Shown one piece after another: positions 21,201 to 27,088 of a DNA stretch of 53,280 bases (position 1 is the stretch's first letter; every line of letters starts with the position of its first letter). The notes under the pieces were generated by a model. It did not search any database. It was given only the letters and a program-made list of their open reading frames with translations, and was not told the origin of the DNA. Origin of the DNA: Branchiostoma floridae (lineage: Eukaryota; Chordata; Leptocardii; Amphioxiformes; Branchiostomatidae). The stretch lies in assembly GCF_000003815.2 (NCBI RefSeq), contig NC_049990.1:22678044-22731323 (forward strand). The letters are read 5' to 3'. The position numbers and the translations under genes are program-made.

Positions 21201-22460
21201 CATAAAAACTGATTGATTGATTGCATTATGTTATAATACTTTTATCGACCATTTTCTATCAAAACTGCTCTTTGAACTTGAGTCAATCCTTCTCTTTGTC
21301 CATATTAGTACATGTTGTACATGTAGTATGAAAGCCAATCATGGAGATTATAAAGTATCCAAGTAACCAACGCTGCTACTGAAATACAGTGATACTAATT
21401 GAAGAAAGTCTGTACCTCCTTCTTGAACGATGCAAACTCAACTTCATCTTCAGTCAGATGTGGTCGCTTGTGGGACTTCTGGACATAGGAGAGTGGAAAA
21501 AGAGTTTGTTTTATTGTTCATATTTAGTTCATCACAAAGCAACGCTTACTGTAAGCACCTCAAAATTGGATGAAACACAACAAAAAGTGTGAAATATTTA
21601 TACAACATGTTACAGGGGGAACAACAATTTCTTTCTTGAAAACAGCTACATAACTGATGATAACATACACAAAGCTGGTTGAGAATTAACCTTATAATAA
21701 CCGTGTGTACGCTTAGCTTGATACTAGTAGGCTAGCTGGTAGAAATTGAGCTCATAGAGCCCCCTCACTTATGAATAAATTAGCAGGTCTCTGGAGACAA
21801 AACTTTTAAACACTGTTTTATTCATTTTGGTGTTTTGATAGACTATTGTTCCAAAGATTTTACAACTTCTTTGCTTTCCAAATTCTTATTCAATCCTCTC
21901 AGTTCTCAGAACAACTACACAATGTAAGAAGAGTCGATACTAGTATGTAAAATACTTCTTCCAAGAAAATAAGCCGCGTTCCCGCGAAAACTCTGTTGAC
22001 CTGTACAGTCTACCCTCCCCTGGGACGTCCTGTGGCGCCCTAAACAGGCGGGCCCAAACTTGCTTACCGTCAGCCAAATTATTTCAACTCCAAGATACGC
22101 CATACCTATATATCGTAATCATCTTCAACGTTAACTGTTCCGCGACGAGTAAAAGGGTTTGTACTTTCGCTTACTGACAATATGTAAACAAACATTTTGT
22201 TATCGAGTTGGATCGAGTTCCAAACTCCTGTGTCAAAGTCAAACTCGTGGACAGATGACAACTGGCCATGGCCACCCCGCCATTTCTGTCGTCCGAAATT
22301 CAAGTTCCCCCCGGCAAATCCCAGATGTTCTGGTCAGAATATCATCATAGTAACATACTTATTACCATACGCTACTACAAAAGCCTTTATCTGTCGAGTT
22401 TCGGTTGTTTTCCCGCCGATATTCACTCACCTCTCCTCCGCGGCCACCTCCGTCCTCCAT
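6001..22460 (-). CDS. Host gene, 16 or more exons: SIM-containing cysteine-rich protein
   Basis: I built this gene from splice sites; every visible junction keeps the reading frame. Exons from 5' to 3': 22431-22460, 21416-21478, 20912-20974, 19336-19417, 18195-18321, 16926-17031, 16234-16369 (runs into a gap), then 10808-10925, 10558-10638, 10065-10196, 9794-9868, 9263-9400, 8583-8801, 8365-8430, 6816-6988 and 6001-6239. Together they give about 616 visible residues, with more probably lost in the gap at 15510-16233. The N-terminal half has SIM-like cores (VEFASF, VEFVSF, DDDVVIVEE), then a cysteine-rich module (YPHAREDCRVHKF, FCDSCYCYVCD, CQEW, HCNA). The middle has a second Cys-rich acidic patch (ECYCYCHERWRC). 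The C-terminal part has another SIM (AEVIVVED) and a mixed, probably helical, region. Role inferred: a nuclear protein that binds SUMO. I do not recognise the family and give no symbol. It looks intact apart from the gap. Confidence 0.8.
6540..6780. repeat. Intronic direct duplication
   Basis: A block containing GGAATTCCACAC, ACACAACTCAAG and AGGAAACTTGTTT occurs at about 6540-6605 and again at about 6703-6775 in the last intron. Confidence 0.5.
6816..6988 (-). CDS. Exon 15
   Basis: The 173-bp exon (phase 2 in, phase 1 out) has acceptor AAATATAG and the weaker donor CCAAG|GTTTGT. It encodes WLKDKLVTYLAHLGNWKEVH and ends LNIMKCFTTGQ. Reading through the donor reaches a stop after 11 codons (GLWDAFVKMIS), which would be an alternative shorter C-terminus. 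Confidence 0.7.
7360..8225 (+). pseudogene. 5'-truncated LINE (C-terminal ORF2 end and 3' tail)
   Basis: The frame starting MKYWHRLVNLPEDSLLRDAY continues through one in-frame TAA near 7480 into 7504-8013. It carries the C-terminal zinc-knuckle-like motif CPFCPKQIEDEFHMMC (C-x2-C-x8-H-x2-C), typical of the end of many non-LTR retrotransposon ORF2 proteins. The 3' tail at 8200-8225 is a short tandem of ATAAAGTTCTAC, as expected for LINEs with simple-repeat tails. It lies on the opposite strand inside the host gene's intron 14. It matches the C-terminus of the LINE at 35.6-38.5 kb in layout (CQYCNLNKIEDEYHF) but is a different lineage. Confidence 0.75.
8365..8430 (-). CDS. Exon 14
   Basis: The 66-bp phase 2-2 exon runs from acceptor TTTTTTGCTTTAG to donor GTAAG|GTGAGG and encodes WQETVNYIQRVNIKSNQYGN. 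Confidence 0.75.
8583..8801 (-). CDS. Exon 13: second classic SIM
   Basis: The 219-bp phase 2-2 exon runs from acceptor TTCTTTCCCTCAG to donor AAGAG|GTATTG. It encodes SWDDQELLAVLNGSYNPGQD, a serine-rich linker, then TAEVIVVEDNP (SIM core VIVV followed by ED), and a likely coiled-coil start (YLVVKKRLQILESEKR). Confidence 0.8.
9263..9400 (-). CDS. Exon 12
   Basis: The 138-bp phase 2-2 exon runs from acceptor TTTTTTTCTAG to donor AACAT|GTGAGT. It begins IEELLVDMFVDRSGILPSSL and ends APRDCGNIRPN. Confidence 0.8.
9794..9868 (-). CDS. Exon 11
   Basis: The 75-bp phase 2-2 exon runs from acceptor TTGTATTTCAG to donor CAATC|GTAAGT and encodes EVTVGRYGERSDGGLVTCKR and then LVMQ. Confidence 0.75.
10065..10196 (-). 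CDS. Exon 10
   Basis: The 132-bp phase 2-2 exon encodes YDPVKRALNSAVASARTHWQ and then NKKPFEALIVLEETMRSL and more, ending at donor CCATG|GTATGA. The sequence reads as amphipathic helices. Confidence 0.75.
10558..10638 (-). CDS. Exon 9: acidic Cys/Tyr exon
   Basis: The 81-bp phase 2-2 exon has acceptor TTTTCTTTCTTAG and donor CATGA|GTAAGT. It encodes CAFDDYEDDPCYECEDYHYG and then TGNSLH. With exon 8 it gives several closely spaced cysteines in a strongly acidic setting. Confidence 0.75.
10808..10925 (-). CDS. Exon 8: acidic, tyrosine- and cysteine-rich
   Basis: The 118-bp exon (phase 1 in, phase 2 out) has acceptor TTTTTTCTTCCAG and donor GGAG|GTAAAT. It encodes LDEILNRIDSTYKDYSAYEG followed by NDYGEDECYCYCHERWR. 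The CYCYCH cluster echoes the CYCYVCD of exon 6. Confidence 0.75.
11000..11248. repeat. Copy 1 of a duplicated intron block with truncated foldback MITE
   Basis: 11000-11188 is essentially identical to 12119-12304. From 11103 it is the left arm of the foldback MITE complete at 12220-12389; here the right arm is cut by a gap. At the loop it has a 16-bp palindrome GACACCGGCCGGTGTC that the second copy lacks. Confidence 0.75.
11249..11348. other. Assembly gap (100 N)
   Basis: A run of exactly 100 N, the usual code for a gap of unknown size. Confidence 0.99.
11349..12018. repeat. Dispersed repeat B, copy 1 (isolated contig between two gaps)
   Basis: The whole 670 bp is nearly identical to 22684-23363. 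The minus strand in both copies carries related open frames (SGNNISLLDYFIENICVVEG and AEYLSQLIFVI), but I recognise no domain. The copy begins and ends exactly at 100-N gaps. Confidence 0.8.
12019..12118. other. Assembly gap (100 N)
   Basis: A run of exactly 100 N separates repeat B copy 1 from the second copy of the duplicated intron block. Confidence 0.99.
12220..12389. mobile_element. 170-bp foldback MITE
   Basis: The two halves are inverted copies: ATAGCAATTATTCAAGCAAC at the left and its reverse complement with one change at the right, continuing through AGAATCCACTACCTTT in both arms. Nearly the whole element can fold into one hairpin. No coding capacity. Confidence 0.8.
12860..13790 (-). 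pseudogene. Tigger-type transposase, frameshifted and C-truncated
   Basis: From an ATG at 13790 the protein has an N-terminal CENP-B-type helix-turn-helix (about residues 8-60; LGEKIEVIKRYERGG, GVGKTQIQNIV), a second Tc5/CENP-B DNA-binding domain (about 75-145; NGWLESFKKRHNL), then the DDE_1 catalytic core with the first Asp at residue 175 (VYNMDESGLFYRA). The frame shifts near 13100-13115. The continuation is in another frame (12860-13075) and carries the second Asp in FMDNAPSH, then stops shortly after YFPPNT. The segment with the third catalytic acid is missing. Closest families: Tigger, Jerky, pogo. It cannot encode an active enzyme. Its relatives bind transposon ends and cut and paste them at TA. 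Confidence 0.88.
13841..13847 (-). promoter_or_regulatory. Possible TATA box of the transposase
   Basis: TATAAAG on the minus strand lies 51 bp upstream of the transposase ATG. The position leaves room for a short leader; nothing else supports it. Confidence 0.3.
14569..14668. other. Assembly gap (100 N) in the Tigger element
   Basis: A run of exactly 100 N in the non-coding left part of the transposon. Confidence 0.99.
15093..15509. other. Intron DNA between the Tigger element and a gap
   Basis: I see no exon. The right end (15443-15503) is GT-rich low-complexity DNA that runs into the gap, which may explain why assembly failed there. Confidence 0.5.
15510..16233. other. Assembly gap (724 N) inside the host gene
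   Basis: It cuts exon 7 and may hide further exons: exon 7 enters the gap open and exon 8 expects a phase-1 partner. Confidence 0.99.
16234..16369 (-). CDS. Exon 7: end of the cysteine-rich module, cut by a gap
   Basis: After acceptor GCTTTGCCAG the phase-0 exon encodes CQEWTQSDHCNAHSKDTSW and then a Lys/Arg-rich stretch (KLKRKK). It runs into the N gap, so its 3' end and possibly further exons are not visible. Confidence 0.75.
16926..17031 (-). CDS. Exon 6: core of the cysteine-rich module
   Basis: The 106-bp exon (phase 2 in, phase 0 out) runs from acceptor CTCGTGTAG to donor GAG|GTAAGT. It encodes LYCYGGNFKQENKTFCDSCY followed by CYVCDIPAKE. The C-x2-C-x-C-x2-C cluster (FCDSCYCYVCD) looks like a metal-binding site. 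Confidence 0.8.
17094..17973. mobile_element. Palindrome-rich foldback element (880 bp)
   Basis: Left arm 17094-17457 and right arm 17688-17973 are inverted copies around a 230-bp loop. The ends read TATGTCACAG...CTGTGACATA and are flanked by TA on both sides (17092-17093, 17974-17975). The outer part of each arm is a patchwork of short palindromes: TCTCCTAGGAGA (several times), GATCGCGATC, ATCGGCGATT. The left arm is longer by about 78 bp owing to one extra internal block. The loop repeats CACTTCTACAACTATACTCAA-like blocks. No coding capacity. It lies in host intron 5, about 60 bp upstream of the exon 6 acceptor. Confidence 0.85.
18195..18321 (-). CDS. Exon 5: start of the cysteine-rich module
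   Basis: The 127-bp exon (phase 1 in, phase 2 out) has acceptor CAATTGCAG and donor TTTCG|GTACGT. It encodes GKEDFIVTFFKPSDTIKY followed by PHAREDCRVHKFR. The H-x3-D-C-x2-H spacing suggests the first metal ligands of the module completed by exons 6 and 7. Confidence 0.8.
18408..18925. mobile_element. Tigger-derived MITE
   Basis: Inverted ends CAGTCAAACCTGCC (18408) and GGCAGGTTTGACTG (to 18925) are flanked by TA on both sides. Internal GCGGTCG and CAGGTGGTCGCTGAGAAGAG blocks repeat, and the right part matches the right end of the Tigger element at 12494-15092. It has no transposase and would have depended on such a relative. 100 N lie inside. Confidence 0.85.
18642..18741. other. Assembly gap (100 N) in the MITE
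   Basis: A run of exactly 100 N, so the true MITE length is unknown. Confidence 0.99.
19336..19417 (-). CDS. Exon 4: acidic exon with a classic SIM
   Basis: The 82-bp exon runs from acceptor TTTCCTCAAACAG to donor GGAG|GTAAAA (phase 0 in, phase 1 out). It encodes a stretch ending SDETDDDVVIVEETQG. Four hydrophobic residues (VVIV) between acidic runs are the textbook form of a SUMO-interacting motif. Confidence 0.8.
19697..20244 (-). pseudogene. 5'-truncated LINE: reverse transcriptase C-terminal fragment
   Basis: The minus-strand frame (20244-19897) carries reverse transcriptase motifs: VITPDGETDMFSIDTGVLQ (motif B region; the usual G of LQGD is E) and DIDFADDIALI (catalytic FADD). It shifts frame near 19900 into a conserved LINE tail (GLAARRKAQSWPTI). 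The 3' end is a (TACA/TGTA)n microsatellite at 19696-19715, normal for this LINE class. It lies in host intron 3 on the same strand as the gene. Pseudogenic. Confidence 0.82.
20245..20900. other. Intron DNA without recognisable features
   Basis: I see no exon, repeat or transposon signature in this part of intron 3. Confidence 0.4.
20912..20974 (-). CDS. Exon 3: 63-bp SIM-like exon, copy 2
   Basis: This exon has the same length and phase as exon 2 and encodes KSHKRPHPTDDEVEFVSF plus KKE. The acceptor ends TTACGTCCAG and the donor is GAG|GTACAA. Only four of 21 residues differ from exon 2. Confidence 0.75.
21416..21478 (-). CDS. Exon 2: 63-bp SIM-like exon, copy 1
   Basis: This 21-codon, phase 0-0 exon encodes KSHKRPHLTEDEVEFASF plus KKE. 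It lies between a pyrimidine-rich acceptor ending CCTATGTCCAG and the donor GAG|GTACAG. It is a basic patch followed by an acidic, hydrophobic stretch. It is a tandem duplicate of the next exon. Confidence 0.75.
22068..22103 (-). CDS. Alternative first exon candidate
   Basis: An ATG at 22103 encodes MAYLGVEIIWLT and is followed by donor ACG|GTAAGC, also phase 0. An in-frame TGA lies 18-16 bases upstream of the ATG, so the exon cannot be read through from further upstream in this frame. It could only be used from its own promoter. The residues VEII would add another SIM-like core. Confidence 0.35.
22431..22460 (-). CDS. Exon 1 (start codon) of the SIM/Cys-rich gene
   Basis: The ATG at 22460-22458 has context AAAGATGG and encodes MEDGGGRGGE, followed by a consensus donor (GAG|GTGAGT). 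It ends in phase 0, which fits the phase-0 start of the 21416-21478 exon. I prefer it to the alternative start at 22103 because both the start context and the donor are stronger. Confidence 0.6.
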
Positions 22461-22683
22461 CTTTGTTGCCGAATCTGCTTGGTTTGATTTTGCCGCGAAT
22501 TGGGCGATTACATTAGAAAGGGGGAGAAGTATATATTTTATATATTTTGACAACCACGTTTCTAACAGTGTTCATAACACCGAGCTGAAAATGTAGTAAT
22601 TTAATCATCAATCATCAGTATTGTTTTATGTCTTAATTTCAAAAGATCAAAAAATATATAAAAGTGATATCAAATCAAGTCAG
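22461..22683 (-). promoter_or_regulatory. Probable promoter and 5' leader of the host gene
   Basis: The interval lies directly upstream of the exon 1 ATG. Close to the ATG it is moderately GC-rich; further up it turns AT-rich, with TATATAAAATATATAC around 22530-22550 that could act as a TATA element. A plus-strand ATG in good context at 22268 leaves a divergent transcript possible. No transcript evidence. Confidence 0.4.
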
Positions 22684-23363
22684 ATTGAGGTACTTTTAAT
22701 GGTATAGTCTGTATAGTCTTTTCTGAGAAGTGGACCATGCCATAATCATTTTATAAATGGATATCACATTTCTTTTTAATTTACCCATTGCATATCCCAG
22801 TTCTGTATGGCCTTCAACTACACAAATATTTTCTATGAAATAGTCCAATAGTGAAATATTATTACCCGATTTATTATCGCCTTTAGAAACGGCCGAAAAA
22901 CTCCAATTAAAGACACCCCCCCCCTCTTCTGGCTCGCGTTCCAAAATAGTTGACAATTGTTTTTGAGTAAGTAGATGTACCTCTCTCCATCAACATTAAA
23001 ACCACCCACCATAGCTACTGCGCATAACAAATCATGTGTCTTTAAAATGACAAAAATTAACTGTGATAAATATTCTGCTGTCAGTGGTTCTGGTACCTTC
23101 AACGATTCAACCTTTGGTATTCAAATGTCAAGAACTCATGTTGCATGGAAATGCAAAACTTAAGATTGCGGAAGAGAATCTGAAATAGATGACTCAAAAA
23201 GTTGGAAAGATATCAGCGGACGCAAAAGTTGTAAAAGGTGAAAACTGTATTTCAACCGCAGATAAGATTCTCCGAGAGAAATTCGACCTTTAATACACAT
23301 ATACCATAAGCCCTTTCACAGAATTCAGGATGCATGTTCGGCGACAGGAATTCCAGGTAATAT
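22684..23363. repeat. Dispersed repeat B, copy 2
   Basis: Nearly identical to 11349-12018 over its whole length. It lies upstream of the host gene promoter. Its true ends cannot be set because the other copy is bounded by gaps. Confidence 0.8.
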
Positions 23364-23396
23364 GTCAAAGGTAATAAAGCCTCGAAAAAATAGTTT

Positions 23397-23813
23397 CCTA
23401 TCCACACTGCGCACTCATTGGATCATCCTTCATATGTGATTAAGTTATGGGGATAGCGCCGAAGTCGCGCGGCGAAGACGGAACCCTTGCCAGCTGTACA
23501 CAAATATAAAGGACGGTGGGTGGGTGGTTCGGTTTCTGATATATCCCCTCCTCGGGGAAAACCCTGTTTCCCACCGAATCTCCCTCCAGCTGTTACTTCC
23601 TGGGTCGACCTCACCACGCGCTCCTCGGCGTTGCGGATGGATCCAACAAAGAGGCAGTAGGGTGATCATCCCTTGTACTTATATGGTAGTGAGGATCATG
23701 TGATTCAGGATCAACCAATGAGCGCGCAGTGAAGATAGTGTCCTATCCACACTGCGCACTCATTGGATCATCCTTCATATGTGATTAAGTTATGGGGATA
23801 GCGCCGAAGTCGC
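23397..23813 (-). mobile_element. Foldback MITE cluster B (mirror of cluster A)
   Basis: A 72-bp block occurs twice as direct copies (23397-23468 and 23742-23813, offset 345). An imperfect inverted copy lies at 23695-23738, 4 bp before the second block (CCAATGAGCGCGCAGTGAAG against CACTGCGCACTCATTGG). Read on the minus strand, the order is R end, L end, R end, the same as at 5432-5821, and the right-end sequences of the two clusters are alike (CCCATA, CATATG, GGATGA, TGCGCAG). Confidence 0.6.
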
Positions 23814-24430
23814 TTACCTTCACCTTATCCCCATGCTCACTTGTTACTTTATAAATCTACACATTCTCTAACTCCTATACTTTACCCCCTTCCTTATCAT
23901 TGAAGTTCTCTCTACTTCAACATTTCACATCTCTTACCCCTCCCTTATTCTCCATTGTCTCTCTACCTCACCTTCTCACGTAACTTCAAACACCCTCTCT
24001 TTAATATCTTTCTTCATACCCCTCTTTCACCCATTCTAATAAAACTCGAAAGGCGTCCACTCTTTCTTTCATATTCCCTCATTTCACTGGCCTCAAAATC
24101 ATCGAAGTAACTAGAGTTCCACGAACACATACCTTTGCCAATAAACCAGGTTTGTCATGTAGAATGACGTCTCTAGACATAAATGTGTTACTCATTATAT
24201 TTGATCTTATATGCCTGGAGTTGGTTCATAACATTTTGCCATTGGTTATACAAATTAGATCCCTATTTACTTACGAATATTAGATTGTATCAAGCATCAC
24301 TTAAGCTGTCAGCATACCAAAAATCATCCCTTCTTGACTTATTCTCTCTTAAAGTAGGAAACTAAACCGGCTCCTGCAGTTCAAGAAAAGATGTTAGCGG
24401 ACCCAAACATACACCTCTTACTCTCTGCCA
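23814..24430. other. Pyrimidine-rich stretch and unassigned DNA
   Basis: 23850-24075 is C/T-rich on the plus strand, with imperfect repeats of CTCTCTACCTCA and CCCCTCCCTTAT type. Beyond it I see only the left edge of the octamer-rich repeat. Confidence 0.5.
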
Positions 24431-24431
24431 T

Positions 24432-24890
24432 CTTTCTCAGTTACATATGTGACAAGTTTGAAAGTCCTATCATGGAATGCAGTGGATTTATCAACTTTCC
24501 TCATTAATTATGCAAATTAGCTGTTAATTTGCATAACTAGTATCTCATTATGTAAGTTTTTACTTACGCTATCTACATACCAAAAATCATGACGATCCGT
24601 TAACACGTTCATATTTTCCATTAATTATGCAAATGGGGCCGTCATTTGCATAATCAATATGCATTGATATTTCTCTCTTTCTCATCTATATATGTGACAA
24701 GTTTGAAAGTCCTATCATGAAATGCAGTGGATTTATAAACTTTCCTCATTAATTATGCAAATGAGTTGCTGATTTGCATAATTAGTATTTCATTATGTAC
24801 ATTGTTACTTGGGCTATCTACATACCAAAAATCATGATGATCCATCAACACGTTCTCGACTTATTCTCATCCAAAGTTTGAAAGGAAATC
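24432..24890. repeat. Tandemly duplicated repeat with inverted octamer pairs
   Basis: A block starting near GTGACAAGTTTGAAAGTCCT occurs at 24449 and again 245 bp later. It contains six perfect octamers as three facing pairs (ATGCAAAT-N9-ATTTGCAT) at 24510/24527, 24627/24644 and 24755/24772. Confidence 0.75.
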
Positions 24891-25215
24891 GGCGACTGCA
24901 GTTACAAACAAGCCGCTAGGGGGTCCAAACTTACAGCACTTACTCTCTGTTCTAAGGGCTATCTACCACTCAAAATGATAACCACAGCATGTCCAGAACA
25001 CGAGATATAAAAAATTGAGGTTCTGCTGCAGTAACCTAGCAAGCCGCTAGGGGGCCCATTATCGAACTTGACCTTCGTTTTCGCGACCCCTACCCACCTA
25101 CCAAATATTATTGGGATCCATCCAAGGCTTCTCGAGTTATGCTGTTAACACACACACACACAGACAGACTCACAAGCCCAAAACATAACCTTAGCCATTC
25201 TGGCAAAGGTAATTA
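24891..25215 (+). mobile_element. Probable LINE or SINE 3' end with (CA)n
   Basis: The interval ends in CTCGAGTTATGCTGTTAACA, then (CA)n, CAGACAGACTCACAAGC and a closing AACATAACC...GGCAAAGGTAA. That order (CACA, CAGACAGA, ATAACCT, GGTAA) is common at the 3' ends of RTE-like LINEs and SINEs in invertebrates. Family assignment is from memory and uncertain. Confidence 0.4.
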
Positions 25216-25429
25216 AAGAATTTCCCCCTTGTCCGTCAAGATATCTCATCTGACATATACTCTCACGTTCATTCTTCTGAAACGAGCAAAACCATTACAT
25301 GCCTGCCACCATGTACAAAGATTCTTTATTCACCGGTACTCCGTGTTTAACCACTTTAGAGTGACCACAAACACCCCAGCCCAAACCACTGGACCTCAAT
25401 ACACGTGTGCCGTTTCCCAGCATGAAACT

Positions 25430-25580
25430 CCCATCGTGCGCGATTAGAGGCTCCCTGACCGCCACTAGTACAGTCACGCAGTGATCGCACACCAACACTG
25501 AGTGCAGCAAACACGACGCACGAACGACCAGAAACCCACACATGCGTGCCATTACCTGCATGTATGCAGGTATGGTTTTC
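25430..25580. repeat. Orphan monomer of the 122-bp satellite
   Basis: The order of blocks matches the array that starts 3.2 kb downstream: CTCCCTGACC, CAGTGATCGCACACCAACA, GTGCAGCAAACAC, GAACGACCAGAAACCCACAC and ATGCGTGCCATT. It ends 87 bp before a gap. Confidence 0.7.
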
Positions 25581-25666
25581 ACGGGCGTGGGAAAATTTGG
25601 AGCTGGGGATTTAGGGCGCTGTATCTCGAGAACGGATGGTGCGAGCACGACGATTTTTTGGTACGT

Positions 25667-26277
25667 NNNNNNNNNNNNNNNNNNNNNNNNNNNNNNNNNN
25701 NNNNNNNNNNNNNNNNNNNNNNNNNNNNNNNNNNNNNNNNNNNNNNNNNNNNNNNNNNNNNNNNNNNNNNNNNNNNNNNNNNNNNNNNNNNNNNNNNNNN
25801 NNNNNNNNNNNNNNNNNNNNNNNNNNNNNNNNNNNNNNNNNNNNNNNNNNNNNNNNNNNNNNNNNNNNNNNNNNNNNNNNNNNNNNNNNNNNNNNNNNNN
25901 NNNNNNNNNNNNNNNNNNNNNNNNNNNNNNNNNNNNNNNNNNNNNNNNNNNNNNNNNNNNNNNNNNNNNNNNNNNNNNNNNNNNNNNNNNNNNNNNNNNN
26001 NNNNNNNNNNNNNNNNNNNNNNNNNNNNNNNNNNNNNNNNNNNNNNNNNNNNNNNNNNNNNNNNNNNNNNNNNNNNNNNNNNNNNNNNNNNNNNNNNNNN
26101 NNNNNNNNNNNNNNNNNNNNNNNNNNNNNNNNNNNNNNNNNNNNNNNNNNNNNNNNNNNNNNNNNNNNNNNNNNNNNNNNNNNNNNNNNNNNNNNNNNNN
26201 NNNNNNNNNNNNNNNNNNNNNNNNNNNNNNNNNNNNNNNNNNNNNNNNNNNNNNNNNNNNNNNNNNNNNNNNNNNNN
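25667..26277. other. Assembly gap (611 N)
   Basis: The gap lies just downstream of the orphan satellite monomer; further satellite in it is possible but cannot be shown. Confidence 0.99.
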
Positions 26278-27086
26278 GTGTAGAATCGTGTTGATTGATA
26301 GGTCTTTAAGTTTAGGTGTAGAAGTGTCATCTGTTTTTGCACTGGCTTCGGCCACCTTCAATGTATCAGGTTACTTTCCTGCCAGATGATGTGTATTGGT
26401 TAGGTACAATTTGAGTTTGCTTCTTAGTCCGAGTTTGTGGTGTTTTGAGAGCTGTGTAGTACTGAGTTTAAAGTTCTGGTACAAGTTCCTTTACCCTGTT
26501 TGGCAATCAGCAGAAGATACAACTTTCTAAAGTGGAGAAGAAATGTATAGAGCTTGAGTGTAAGAGAAAGGTATGTGTATGATTTTTCCTGTGTTTCTTG
26601 TTGTTTCTTTGGGGTTGCCATTTCTGTATTGTATGCAGGTAATTTGTAGTTTGGGGCTAGTCATATTCGCTTGATTTTTGGGCCTGCTTAATCTATAGTA
26701 CGGGCAGGGTTAAGTGGTAGAGGCTTTGTTCTGTTTTAAATTTAGTATCGTTTGTTGCATTTTGTCACTGCAAAAATATGATGAAATTGTTTTCCCCCTC
26801 TAAGCAACTGCTCATTGATTTTGTGGGATGTTTGCTGGGTGTTCACTCTGACTACTTTCTGAACTTTTTAAAGTTGCCAGCAGCTTGCCATCTATGAATG
26901 GGATTGACAAGGACATTTTGAATAGTAAATTCTGCTGTTAAATTTGGCTTAGGTATTTCAAGAGATTTAGGTTTTAGTTGGACGGATTGAATAAAAATAT
27001 CATACCACCCTGGGGACTAACTGTTGCTGCTGGATGGGGGCTACCACTATTCATATTGTCTATGGAACTACAGTACTGTAAAAATA
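26278..27086. other. Unassigned DNA between a gap and a Tc1-like element
   Basis: No exon, domain or repeat recognised. The plus strand is T-rich with scattered short frames only. Confidence 0.4.
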
Positions 27087-27088
27087 TA

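Larger units (their letters stand above)
20905..21690 (-). repeat. Intragenic tandem duplication (exon plus intron)
   Basis: 20905-21170 and 21409-21690 are homologous at an offset of 504. Each holds the 63-bp exon plus about 200 bp of upstream intron (shared blocks include GCTTACTGT, GATGAAACACAA, CAGCTACATAA and CAAAGC). The exon is much better conserved than the intron, which points to selection since the duplication. Confidence 0.75.

Noticed and set aside
22268-22516. Plus-strand ORF with a strong start context (MATPPFLSSEIQ...)
   Set aside because: It overlaps the host gene's exon 1 and promoter on the other strand, and I found no downstream plus-strand exons. Kept only as a possible divergent start.
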